Assembly (NCBI RefSeq): GCF_001650715.1
Contig: NZ_LWQT01000131.1
Span: 113,386 to 177,385 of the forward strand
From: Paramagnetospirillum marisnigri
Lineage (GTDB): Bacteria > Pseudomonadota > Alphaproteobacteria > Rhodospirillales > Magnetospirillaceae
Reading direction: 5' to 3'
DNA length: 64,000 nt
The notes under the pieces were generated by a model. That model saw only the letters and a program-made list of their open reading frames with translations. It ran no database searches and was not told the origin of the DNA. This document shows positions 11,201-18,152 of this stretch, one piece after another. Positions within the stretch are counted from its first letter, which is position 1. Each line of letters opens with the position of its first letter. The translations under genes and the position numbers were made by a program.

Positions 11201-14200
11201 GACTACAACGATCTCAACATGTCGGTGAGCTGGAACGAGGCCGAACCGACCTCGACCCATCCGCTGACCGTGTCGGCCAACTTCCCCGACATGGACGGCT
11301 CGGAAGGCCACACCGTCACCATCAGCGGCCTGCCGGAAGGTGCGGTGCTGATGCAGGACGGCGTGGTCCTGACCCCGGGCGCCGATGGCAGCTACGCGCT
11401 TGATCCCACCGATCTGGCGGGTCTGACCGTCACCACGCCCGCCGGGTTCAGCGGCGAACTGAGCGTCGATGTCACCGCCACCGCGGCGGACGGCAGCTCC
11501 ATCGCCAGTTCCTCGGCCAGTGCCGAGGTGACCCTGGATCTCGGCAATGACGGCCCCGATGCCGGTGCGGCCGAGAGCGTGACCACCAACAAGAACGTCA
11601 CGGTCAGCGGCGAGGTGGAAGCCACCGACACCGATGGTGACCAGCTCAACTTCAGCCTGGCCACCGGTAATGACGGTCCGCAGCATGGCAGTGTCGTGCT
11701 GCAGCCCGATGGCAGCTTCACCTATACCCCGTCCACCAACTTCGTCGGCACCGACAGCTTCAAGGTGGTGATCGATGACGGTCATGGCGGCAGCACCGTC
11801 GAGACCGTCAGCGTCACCGTGGCCTCGCCCAATGCGGCGCCGGTGATCGATCTGGCCAACACCACCACCTCGGTGAGCATCGACACCTATACGGGTGACG
11901 GCAGCGCCGAAGGCGACGTGGACGCCACCGACGCCAATGTCGGCGACGCTGTCAGCTATCATCTGGTCGACGCGGCCGGTCATCAGGTGGACAGCCTGAC
12001 CACCGCCCACGGCACCGTGACCATCGACAGCGCCACCGGCGAATACGTCTTCACGCCCGCCGAGGGAACCTCGCTGGGCGCTGGGCAGAGCGTGGTGGAC
12101 ACCTTCTCCGTCGTGGCCGTGGACAACCATGGCGCCACCTCGACCCCGGCCGAAGTGTCGGTGCGGGTGACCAATAGCGATATCGGACCGGTGGCCACCG
12201 ATGACTCCGCCATCGATACCGTGGCGCAGGGCGCGGCCCTGTCCGTCGATATCGGCACTGTGAACGTCATCGAGGGCACTCCCGCGGAAGCGACTGGCTG
12301 GGATGGGCTGGATGCCATGGGCGATCCGACCACGGCCGCCGCGACCACGACCTATGGCAGTGATCTCAACTCGGCCCTCAATTTCAATGGCAACACCACC
12401 GACCTTGTCAGCGTCGGCCGTGACAACAATTCCAGCATCAGCACCGGCAACGGTGATGATCAGGTCACCATCGGCCGCAACGTCAATGCCAAGCTCGATC
12501 TGGGCAACGGCAACAATGCCCTGGATGTCGTTGATGATGTCAACGCCTCGGTCTCCGCCGGTTCCGGCAATGATACCGTGCGGGTGGGGGATGACCTGAA
12601 CGCCAGGATCGATCTGGGTAACGGCGATAACCGGCTCGAGATCGGTGGCGATGCCAACGCCTCCATCTCCACCGGGTCCGGCTCCGATGACGTGAAGATG
12701 GGCGGTTCGCTCAATACCAAGGTTGAACTGGGCTCGGGCGACGACGATCTGGATGTCGGCGGCGATGCCAATGCCTCCATCGTGGCGGGTGAAGGCGATG
12801 ATCGAGTCCTGGTGGACGGCGACATCAATTCCAAGGTCGAGCTGGGCGCGGGCGACGACTACCTGAAGGTCGGCGACGATGCCTGGGCGTCGGTCGACGC
12901 CGGTTCCGGCAACGACACGGTCCAGATTAGCGGCGATATCTCGTCCAAGGTCGATATGGGCTCGGGCGACGACCACCTGACCATCACCGGCCAGAATTTG
13001 TGGGCCACGGTCACCGGCGGCTCGGGTACCGACTCTATCGAGCTGACCGGCGTCACCAAGGCGCAGTGGGATGCCAACACCAACGGCATCAAGGGCTACG
13101 TCAAGGACTTCGAGAACATCAAGTTCTCCGACGGCCAGGTGATCGGCGACGCCTCGGCGTTCGAAACCGAGGGCGGTACCCCCGACACCTACCAGTATCC
13201 GCTGACCATCACCGCGACCTTGAACGATACCGACGGTTCGGAAAGCCTGTCGGTGGTGACCCTCGACAATATCCCCGAGGGTGCGACCCTGATGCAGGGC
13301 GACAGCGTGCTGAGTGCCAATCAGGACGGCAGCTACTCGGTCAATGTGACCTCCGGCCAGCCGGTGGAACTGACCGTGGTCAGCAACGAGCCGCTGGATC
13401 TGTCGGGGATGACCACTTCGGTCACCTCGGCCGAGGATCATGGCGGCAATACCGCCACCGTGACGGTGACCGGCGAGGGCGTCAATGCGGGCGATACCAC
13501 CGCCGATGAGAGCATCAAGGTGTCCGAGGGCGGCCGTCTGACCATCTCGGCCACCGATCTGCTGGCCAACGACTCCGATGCCAATGGCGATGCCCTGAGT
13601 ATCACTTCGGTTGGCTTGGCCAATCACGGCACGGTTTCGCTGGATGCCAATGGCAACATCGTCTTCACCGCCGATGAGGGCTATAGCGGCGCCGCCAGCT
13701 TCGACTACACCGTGTCCGATGGCCATGGCGGCTTCGACACCGCCCGGGTTTCCATCAACGTCACCGACTCGGGCGATGACGGACAGCCCATCGGCTGGGG
13801 CAATGGCGGTGGCCGTGACGAGAGCTGGGGTCCCGATGGGTCCTGGACCGTGGGCGGTAGCGGTGGTGGCAGCCATAGCGGCGGCGGCCATGGCAACAAC
13901 GGTTGGGGCAACGGCGACCAGGATGCTCCTGGCGGTTCCGGAGACCACAACAATGGCGAGAACGGCAGTGGCGGCGGCAGCCATGGTGGACGTGGTCGCG
14001 GCGGCCACAGCGGCGGCGGCCACAGCGGCGGCGGTCATAGCGGCGGCGGACACAGCGGCGGCGGACACGGCCATGGCGGCCACAGCGGTGGCGGTCACAG
14101 CGGTGGCGGTCACAGCGGTGGCGGTCACAGCGGTGGTCAGGTCGGCGACGTCACCTATGCTTCCGACGACGCCAGCAATTGGGGCAACGGCTGGTATGCG

Positions 14201-14887
14201 GCGGATGTCGGCAATGGCGGGCATGTCGGCTCTGGCGATACCATCTCCATCACCGGCTACAACCGTCACGACGAGGTCTATAGCGGCGAGGCGGGCGAGA
14301 CCCTGGTGGGGACCGAGGGCAACGACTACATGTCGTTGGAAGGTGCCGATGGCCAGCAGAAGATCTTCGGCTTCGACCACATCCAGTTGGGTGACGGCGA
14401 CAACGTCATCCTCGACATGACCTCGACCCGCTACGACTACGGCGACTTGACCGTGGCCGGTGGCTCGGGCCATGACGTGATCTGGTCGTCCTCGGGCGAT
14501 GATCTGCTGGTGGCCGGCGATGGTGGCAACACCATCCATGGCGGTGGCGGTGAGGACACCATCGTGGCCGGTGAAGGCGCCGACCTGCTGATGGGTCAGG
14601 ATGGCGGCGACACCTTCCTGTTCGACTTCGGCCTCGGCCATGACACGGTGAACGGCGGTGCCGGTGGCAACTGGACCGACACCATCGACCTGTCCACCAA
14701 TATGAGCGATGGTGCCACCATGACCATCAGCGTCGGTGGCAACAGCTGGACGGTGGAAACCGATGGCGACCATCAAGCCGCGGGCGAGTTGCAGTTGGGT
14801 CAGGACAAGGCCGGTACCATTACCGTTCACTCCGACCAGGGCGACCAGACCATCGAGTTCACCAACATCGAATCCATCAAGTACTAA
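5237..14887 (+). CDS. Giant VCBS/cadherin-like/RTX exoprotein (3216 aa), likely type I-secreted adhesin
   Basis: No N-terminal signal peptide is visible; the first ~190 residues are polar and repeat-free. Then follow cadherin-like/tandem-95 repeats (about residues 210-815, units ending YTVSDGxGG), RTX nonapeptides of the GGxGNDxhxGG type (about 835-865 and 962-1180), VCBS-type repeats (about 1245-1455), a further copy (about 1733-1833) and a DUF4114-like domain ending GGGDRDYNDLNMSVSW (about 1850-2007). Next are more tandem-95/VCBS units (about 2108-2310), eleven 19-residue GxGxD repeats (about 2397-2605), a Gly/His/Ser stretch (about 2852-2972) and a C-terminal RTX-like region ending FTNIESIKY. 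This layout is that of calcium-dependent, type I-secreted surface adhesins. No HlyB/HlyD/TolC-type secretion genes lie in the window. Adhesion or biofilm function is inferred. The start is fixed by AAGGAG just upstream. Confidence 0.93.
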   Translation: MADQNDTNSPNTENSGSGENAQQALDDLTVLQNVENQTLGDTRLNVARPVDVSDTSLGNLANVQQGSRSAPQVQDVGAITGGVSVALDVAIESTQGGTTKPVELESTPVDTVEETPVVEIEAQSAKPLNVRAFDDLARPDETFKPQELPEGRPTEVDAPDGVVTGGIQQAVVEEAPVVEEAEQQETINTAPDAPEITIDTGEAENVSPELTGASLYSLEDTPRSFRFGVSASDADGDTLTFAITNPAHGSITQNASGEYIYNLEGDWNGTDSFTVTVDDGNGHSVSKTFSVNIEGMADGATITSVDSVFIQEGGQFGLDLNVVDAHYNEDVTGVSLNGAPMGTTLTIGDEVIAQNADGSFSLSADQANSPNLSIKPPEDFWGKIDLVVEATAVDHGAQLAEHATAITSRTISIEVNAPPEVADQLASVDQASTITGTISAVDPDSEALTYHLVDATGQLVDSITNEHGTITIDADTGRYTFTANDDTRALAAGESITDLFDIQVSDGEGGVTTASFDVTIDGANDGPEIEAVTLAGGAEDTSVIIRASDLLQGATDLDGDTLSVSSLSATHGTVVDNGDGTFTFTPDANYNGAVEFSYTVSDGNGGTATGETSIDLASVNDGPTNAGVDLGDMAEDGSITFTRDQLLANASDIDGDTLSVSNLSVANGQLTENADGTFTFTPDANFNGSVEVTYTVSDGQGGTVAGSATLDVNAVNDGPTVSGDVSLGAGTEDRSVTINARDLLGNASDVDGDTLSVSGLSASHGTITDNGDGTFTFTPEANYSGGIDLSYTVSDGQGGSTSASASFDLAADADAPILSASNISVDLGAGQAQTLSGTANADTISGGSGNDVINGGAGNDVIYGDGTGTVTVPLNISDRLTDTDGSESLSSVTISGLPAGATLSAGTQNADGSWTLSSDQLSGLTVTSTEGSNLHLTVSAGSVEASNGDTATTTTSFDVTFTGTAAGNDTLSGGAGSDLLDGGAGNDVLNFSADGSWSGGFVAKNVGDMQHGGTNETFAIAGDNQSQDVFRGGAGTDTIVMGSGNDALFLDDGYSASPTGGARIDGIESINAGDGNDVVDLTSNRYAVGDTAIDGGSGNDVLMASQGNDVIDGGSGNDYLYGASGNDTLRGGEGADTLNGGWGNDVIDGGAGNDTGVFVAGQGGSDVYDGGSGTDTFKVQLTAAQYTPAVHAELQQFEAFVANPANQGQSFHFNTLGVDAKNWEGVKVVVDGREVNLENAPTITNAPSSTTDEDHTKSATITAADSDPGDTVTYSLVDAAGNKVSSLTTEHGTVSLNATTGEYTFTPNADAQHMGVGASVTDSFKVVATDNHGVSSAASTVGVTITGSNDGPTVTLAGGSGTEDRVVTGTVSGHDIDTGDTMAYHVSGGVADGQGNEVLTTDHGTVSLNTSTGEYTFTPDANWSGNDSFSVTVSDGHGGSVTQAVNLNVDAVADAPELSLELGTGSSVTLPGETTEVTITSANMLAGDSGFSVSALKLDGSAGNLSSNQYGFGVAGGASGDSAELGQSRGSSEKIVVEFDNDVSSADVSFGWLASNEQAHYDLYKDGVKVGEGTVSGITDRVDPTISVSPTNGGSFDQIVFSAPSGGDNDYMINSISFQEAEPGDRVVDYPLNVTASLTDADGSESLAVSLNGLPEGAIIMDALGNVVGTDAGDGTWSLPGGQLDGLTLRVPADSEGFTLGATATSTESSNQASASTSVSVTVESHNNDPTVTLEGGTGTEDNAVTGQVVGADIDVGDTLGFHVDGGVSDGQGNELLTTDHGTVSLNTSTGEYTFTPNANWSGDDSFSVTVSDGNGGSVTQSVDVHVDAVADQASVSVAIGDGTVEPGGSFTVTNHDGEAGYHNTYGYYVMDDNGNPVSGEVIWKDVHDTNGQSVTIEGVDPDQVGFFIIPNGDQNGSIRDGSDISFSKDASGNWQVLDGNGRALSGTGTKVLFDNPALNSDRLTHMEDTSKDGGNQNWEDLNGGGDRDYNDLNMSVSWNEAEPTSTHPLTVSANFPDMDGSEGHTVTISGLPEGAVLMQDGVVLTPGADGSYALDPTDLAGLTVTTPAGFSGELSVDVTATAADGSSIASSSASAEVTLDLGNDGPDAGAAESVTTNKNVTVSGEVEATDTDGDQLNFSLATGNDGPQHGSVVLQPDGSFTYTPSTNFVGTDSFKVVIDDGHGGSTVETVSVTVASPNAAPVIDLANTTTSVSIDTYTGDGSAEGDVDATDANVGDAVSYHLVDAAGHQVDSLTTAHGTVTIDSATGEYVFTPAEGTSLGAGQSVVDTFSVVAVDNHGATSTPAEVSVRVTNSDIGPVATDDSAIDTVAQGAALSVDIGTVNVIEGTPAEATGWDGLDAMGDPTTAAATTTYGSDLNSALNFNGNTTDLVSVGRDNNSSISTGNGDDQVTIGRNVNAKLDLGNGNNALDVVDDVNASVSAGSGNDTVRVGDDLNARIDLGNGDNRLEIGGDANASISTGSGSDDVKMGGSLNTKVELGSGDDDLDVGGDANASIVAGEGDDRVLVDGDINSKVELGAGDDYLKVGDDAWASVDAGSGNDTVQISGDISSKVDMGSGDDHLTITGQNLWATVTGGSGTDSIELTGVTKAQWDANTNGIKGYVKDFENIKFSDGQVIGDASAFETEGGTPDTYQYPLTITATLNDTDGSESLSVVTLDNIPEGATLMQGDSVLSANQDGSYSVNVTSGQPVELTVVSNEPLDLSGMTTSVTSAEDHGGNTATVTVTGEGVNAGDTTADESIKVSEGGRLTISATDLLANDSDANGDALSITSVGLANHGTVSLDANGNIVFTADEGYSGAASFDYTVSDGHGGFDTARVSINVTDSGDDGQPIGWGNGGGRDESWGPDGSWTVGGSGGGSHSGGGHGNNGWGNGDQDAPGGSGDHNNGENGSGGGSHGGRGRGGHSGGGHSGGGHSGGGHSGGGHGHGGHSGGGHSGGGHSGGGHSGGQVGDVTYASDDASNWGNGWYAADVGNGGHVGSGDTISITGYNRHDEVYSGEAGETLVGTEGNDYMSLEGADGQQKIFGFDHIQLGDGDNVILDMTSTRYDYGDLTVAGGSGHDVIWSSSGDDLLVAGDGGNTIHGGGGEDTIVAGEGADLLMGQDGGDTFLFDFGLGHDTVNGGAGGNWTDTIDLSTNMSDGATMTISVGGNSWTVETDGDHQAAGELQLGQDKAGTITVHSDQGDQTIEFTNIESIKY
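9296..9600 (+). repeat. VCBS-type repeat, copy 1 (inside giant gene)
   Basis: About 100 codons encoding a unit that starts TLAGGSGTEDRVVTG and ends NVDAVADAP. It is nearly the same as the unit at 10433-10735, both in protein and, apart from scattered mostly synonymous changes, in DNA. This points to an internal duplication. Confidence 0.8.
10433..10735 (+). repeat. VCBS-type repeat, copy 2 (inside giant gene)
   Basis: Second copy of the unit at 9296-9600, starting TLEGGTGTEDNAVTG. Shared runs include TDHGTVSLNTSTGEYTFTP. The copies are separated by a stretch containing a different, non-repeated domain. Confidence 0.8.
12424..13050 (+). repeat. Eleven tandem 19-codon repeats (GxGxD solenoid) inside giant gene
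   Basis: Eleven consecutive units of 19 residues, for example VNASVSAGSGNDTVRVGDD and INSKVELGAGDDYLKVGDD. Two unit types alternate (NASxxxGSG... and NxKVELGxG...), giving a 38-residue super-period. Each unit holds a GxGxD turn like RTX nonapeptides, but with a longer, regular spacing, so a calcium-binding beta-solenoid is likely. Confidence 0.85.
13999..14139 (+). repeat. 15-bp tandem repeat encoding Gly-Gly-Gly-His-Ser
   Basis: About nine copies of a 15-base unit (cacagcggcggcggc and variants) inside the giant gene give a His/Gly/Ser-rich segment broken once by GHGHGG. Synonymous differences cluster into a GGC-type front half and a GGT-type back half, which suggests two expansion events. 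Confidence 0.9.
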
Positions 14888-14908
14888 CCTTCCCGAGGTC
14901 AGGATCAT

Positions 14909-14942
14909 GGGCCCGCTCGCCGAAAGGCGGCGGGCCCTTTTT
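14909..14942 (+). terminator. Rho-independent terminator after the giant gene
   Basis: A long GC stem (GGGCCCGC...GCGGGCCC, closing over GAAA) followed by five T residues, 22 bases past the stop codon. The next gene's ribosome binding site (GAGGAA) starts right behind the T run, so kinase expression may depend on read-through or a promoter inside the giant gene. Confidence 0.85.
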
Positions 14943-14955
14943 CCGAGGAAATTGC

Positions 14956-15810
14956 ATGGATGCCTTGATTGTCCCGCCGGTGCCCCGCCTGATGGGCTGG
15001 AAATTTCATCGCAGGCTGGCCTCGACGGACTTCTCGGAAATTTGGCTGGTTGAGGATGTGGCGCTGGGGCGGCGGGCCGCGGCGAAGATCTTCGCGCCCA
15101 AGCCCGACGAGCACGGCATGGTGCCGCCGTTTCCCGTCGAGGAGTGGCGGCGTCGTTTCATCCAGGAAGCCCGCATCATGGCCCGGTTTGATCACCCCAA
15201 CATCGTGCCGGTGATGGCGCTGACCGCCTTGGCCGATGGGCGGCCCTGCCTGTTGATGCAATGCATGGGGGGGACGCTACGCCGAGAGATCGGCATCGAT
15301 GTCTTCGACCCCGGGCAGATCGGAGAGATGAGCCCCGAGGATCGGCCGCGTGCCGTCAGACCAGGCCGCACCCGGCAGGTCCTGCTGGATGTCCTGGCGG
15401 CCCTGGTGGAAGTGCATGGCCAGGGGCTGGTTCACAGGGACGTCAAGCCGCGCAACCTGTTGCTGGTCGATGGGCCGGGCAGCCGGGTCAAGCTGGCGGA
15501 TTTCGGCATGGCCAAGGCGCCGGACGAACCCCGCTCCAAGACCGCCATCTGGTTTGGCACCCGCGACTATATGAGTCCGGAGCAATACGCCAATACCACC
15601 CTGGCCACGGATCGTTCGGACGTGTTCTCGGTCGGGGTGATCGGTATCCGCATGCTGACCGGCCGCTTTCCGGATCGGGAGTTGCTGGCGGCGGTACCCG
15701 GACTGGCGCCCAGTTTCGCCGATCTGCTCTGCGAGGCGCTGGTGCGCGACCCGCTACGCCGTCCCAGCGCGCGCGACATGCTGCGCCGCCTCCTTGCCCT
15801 GCCGCCATGA
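14956..15810 (+). CDS. Hanks-type serine/threonine protein kinase (kinase domain only)
   Basis: The 284 residues make up one eukaryotic-like kinase domain. Visible are the ATP lysine K44 (RAAAKIF), the catalytic loop HRDVKPRN at 160-167 with D162, the metal-binding DFG at 182-184 and SPEQ at 207-210 as the APE equivalent. The glycine-rich loop is degenerate (LASTDFSEIWLVE). There is no transmembrane segment, PASTA or other sensor domain, so it is a soluble kinase needing a partner. It starts 13 bases after the terminator of the giant exoprotein gene, with GAGGAA five bases before the ATG. The two may belong to one function, but that is inference from adjacency only. Confidence 0.92.
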   Translation: MDALIVPPVPRLMGWKFHRRLASTDFSEIWLVEDVALGRRAAAKIFAPKPDEHGMVPPFPVEEWRRRFIQEARIMARFDHPNIVPVMALTALADGRPCLLMQCMGGTLRREIGIDVFDPGQIGEMSPEDRPRAVRPGRTRQVLLDVLAALVEVHGQGLVHRDVKPRNLLLVDGPGSRVKLADFGMAKAPDEPRSKTAIWFGTRDYMSPEQYANTTLATDRSDVFSVGVIGIRMLTGRFPDRELLAAVPGLAPSFADLLCEALVRDPLRRPSARDMLRRLLALPP

Positions 15811-15874
15811 CGGTCTTGCACCACGCCAGTTCGCGGGCGCATGATGACGGTGTCGCGCCCATGGACGAACTCCG

Positions 15875-16177
15875 ATGATTTCCTCGGTTTCCCTCGCTAC
15901 CCTTGCGACCGGTCTTGAGGCCCAGAGCCGGGTTGCCAATACCGCCGCGACCAATATCGTCAACGCCACCACCCCCGGCTATCAGGCCGAGCAGGGGCAA
16001 TTGGTGTCGCGGCCACTGAACGGGGCGGGCTATGTCCCCTTGCCACCCGAGGGAGAGGTGGACCTGGGCACCGAGATGGTCAATTTGGTTCTGGCCAAGA
16101 CCAGTTACGGCGCGGCGGCCAAGGCTTTTGCCCGGATCGCCGAGACCGAGTCCAAGGCATTGGATACCCTGGCCTGA
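15875..16177 (+). CDS. Short flagellar rod-like protein (FlgB/FlgC family ends only)
   Basis: The 100-residue product has the two conserved ends of flagellar axial proteins joined by a short middle. The N-terminal part TGLEAQSRVANTAATNIVNATTPGY (about 13-37, the NxxNxxTPGY pattern) is followed by the C-terminal part EMVNLVLAKTSYGAAAKAF (about 67-85), which would form the coiled-coil rod contact. True FlgB and FlgC are about 130-140 residues and sit in flg operons. This one is alone between a kinase and a histidine kinase gene. It may be a minor rod component or an orphan derived from FlgC. No promoter of flagellar type was found just upstream. Confidence 0.75.
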   Translation: MISSVSLATLATGLEAQSRVANTAATNIVNATTPGYQAEQGQLVSRPLNGAGYVPLPPEGEVDLGTEMVNLVLAKTSYGAAAKAFARIAETESKALDTLA

Positions 16178-16195
16178 TCCAGGGGGCTCGACCGG

Positions 16196-17932
16196 TCAGA
16201 TGGGATGCGCCGGCAGGGTGAAGCGCACGGTGGTTCCCAGCCCCCGCTGCGATTCGGCCCAGATACGGCCGCCGTGACGCTCGACGATCTTCCGGCACAA
16301 AGCCAGGCCGATGCCGGTTCCCTCGAAACGGTCACGGGGATGCAGCCGCTGGAACAGGCCGAAAATCCGTTCAAGATAGTCCGCCTCGATCCCGATTCCA
16401 TTGTCGGAAATGGCGAATTCCACCATGGGAGCGTCGGGGGATATCTTGGCTTCGATGGTAACCATGGGGGGGCGGTCCGGGTGCCGGTACTTCACCGCAT
16501 TGGCGATCAGATTCTGGAACAGGCTTTGGACGAGCACCGGATGGCCGAGGATGGTGGGCAAGGCGCCAATCTGGATGGTGGCCCCGGCGTCCCGGATGGC
16601 TGTATCCAAGGCGGCGATCGCCGCGCGCGCCAAGGGCTCTGAATCATGGACTTCCGGCTGGGTATCCAGCCGCCCGGCGCTGGAATAGGCCAGGACATCC
16701 GTAATCAGGGTCGACATTTGCTTGGCGCCACGGACGGCATAATCAATGAACTCGTCGGCCTCGCTATCCAATTGGCCCCGATAGCGCCGGGCCAGCAATT
16801 GCAGGAAGCTGGTCACATTGCGTAGCGGTTCCTGCAGGTCGTGGGAGGCGGCATAGGCGAAATGTTCCAACTCGGCATTGGCGGCCGCCAGATGGGCGGT
16901 GCGCTCCTCGACCTGGGCTTCCAGCGTGGCGTGGCTGTCAGCCAGTTGCCGGGTCAGAAGCAGGGCGGCGGCGGCGCGCCGGTCATAGAGCAGGGCGATG
17001 GCGATCAGGGCCGAGGACAGGATGCCCAGCGCCACCCCCTGGAACAGGGTGTCGCGCCGCCAGTTGGCCAGAACCGTATTCTTGGTGATGCCAACGGTCA
17101 CCACCAGCGGATAGCGTTCGAGGGCACGATAGGCGATGATCTTGTCATTGCCATCCGTGGGGGCGACGAAGCGGGAGACCCCCGATCGCTGCTTTGGCAA
17201 TAATTCCTGAAAGATCGGGGTATTGGGAAACGCCTTGCCGATATACTGGTCGTGGCCCGGGACACGGGCCATCATCACGGCGTCGTGCCGGAATACGGCG
17301 GCCCCCCCTTCGTCCTCGATCACCACCGAAGAGATGCGGTCACGCAGCGCCGAAGGCTGGTAACCGGCGACGATCACTCCCGCGAAGCCGCCATCCAGGG
17401 CCGTCAAGGCACGGACCACCGGTATGCTGAGCCGATCCGAGAAGCGGCTGGGCAGGGGCCTGCCGATAAGGAACTTCCGCTGGGGAAACTGGGCCTTCAC
17501 TTCCTCGAAATAGTGACGGTCGGCGATGTTGGTCCGCCCCTGTGGCAGGCGGGCGGGTTCGCGCGAAATGGTGGGGCCGATCACGTCGCCATTGGCATCG
17601 GCCACCACCATGGCGCTGATTTCCGGCATGCCGCTCAGGCGTGCCCGAAACCATTCATACTCGGCGGGATCGATTCCCGACATCACATCGATGCGAGCGG
17701 CGGCTTCGTCCAGCAGGAATTCCGCGGCCCGCATGGCCCCGTCCACCTGGGATTCCGAGGCGCGGGCCAGGGAACCGACCAGAATCTCTGCATTGGCCAG
17801 CTCCCGTTCGCGGTTTTGCCAGCTTTGCCAGGCCCACAAGGAACAGATGGACAGCACAAGAATGGCCGCAACCACCCTGGCGCGCCAAATCCAGTATTCA
17901 TTCCGCTTATCAGTGGAGATTCTGCTGTGCAT
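16196..17932 (-). CDS. Membrane sensor histidine kinase (Cache-type sensor, HisKA, HATPase)
   Basis: The product has 578 residues. One transmembrane helix lies near residues 20-38 and a second near 295-315. Between them is a ~250-residue periplasmic region of dCache type (VVADANGDVIGP, then DRHYFEEV, then GRPLPSR, typical of PDC sensors). The cytoplasmic part has a short coiled coil, HisKA with ASHDLQEPLRN (phospho-acceptor H364) and HATPase_c with NLIANAVKY, DNGIGI and GTGIGLALCRK. There is no receiver or PAS domain and no response regulator gene nearby. ATG at 17930-17932 is chosen over the adjacent upstream TTG. It is divergent from the binding-protein/kinase pair that starts at 18153 and its kinase core closely resembles those of the three following kinases. 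Confidence 0.92.
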   Translation of the reverse strand: MHSRISTDKRNEYWIWRARVVAAILVLSICSLWAWQSWQNRERELANAEILVGSLARASESQVDGAMRAAEFLLDEAAARIDVMSGIDPAEYEWFRARLSGMPEISAMVVADANGDVIGPTISREPARLPQGRTNIADRHYFEEVKAQFPQRKFLIGRPLPSRFSDRLSIPVVRALTALDGGFAGVIVAGYQPSALRDRISSVVIEDEGGAAVFRHDAVMMARVPGHDQYIGKAFPNTPIFQELLPKQRSGVSRFVAPTDGNDKIIAYRALERYPLVVTVGITKNTVLANWRRDTLFQGVALGILSSALIAIALLYDRRAAAALLLTRQLADSHATLEAQVEERTAHLAAANAELEHFAYAASHDLQEPLRNVTSFLQLLARRYRGQLDSEADEFIDYAVRGAKQMSTLITDVLAYSSAGRLDTQPEVHDSEPLARAAIAALDTAIRDAGATIQIGALPTILGHPVLVQSLFQNLIANAVKYRHPDRPPMVTIEAKISPDAPMVEFAISDNGIGIEADYLERIFGLFQRLHPRDRFEGTGIGLALCRKIVERHGGRIWAESQRGLGTTVRFTLPAHPI

Positions 17933-18152
17933 CAAAGTGTTCCAAAATCTTCCAACATATTGATTGCTGGCAAAACAAAGGTCAACTCAGGAACAAAAAT
18001 GCGAGTTCGCTGCGACAGGGTGGTTAACACCACGAGTCATAATCCATCCCGGAAAACGCTTTCATTCAAGATGTGTTTGCATTCATCCAATAGGCGGTTC
18101 ATACGAATGACATATGATGCCATAACCTAAAGGTGGTTCGGGGCGGCTGGAA

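Noticed and set aside
13999..14139. Possible CRISPR array
   Set aside because: The repeats are 15 bp, directly tandem and in frame with the exoprotein; there are no spacers.
5222..14908. A 3228-codon open frame on the minus strand, covering the whole giant gene
   Set aside because: Its codons line up exactly with those of the plus-strand gene, so it is broken only where the sense gene uses TTA, CTA or TCA. These are rare in such GC-rich DNA and in Asp/Gly/Thr-rich repeats. The product is a low-complexity mix of Val, Ala, Gly, His and Ile without domains, and there is no ribosome binding site.
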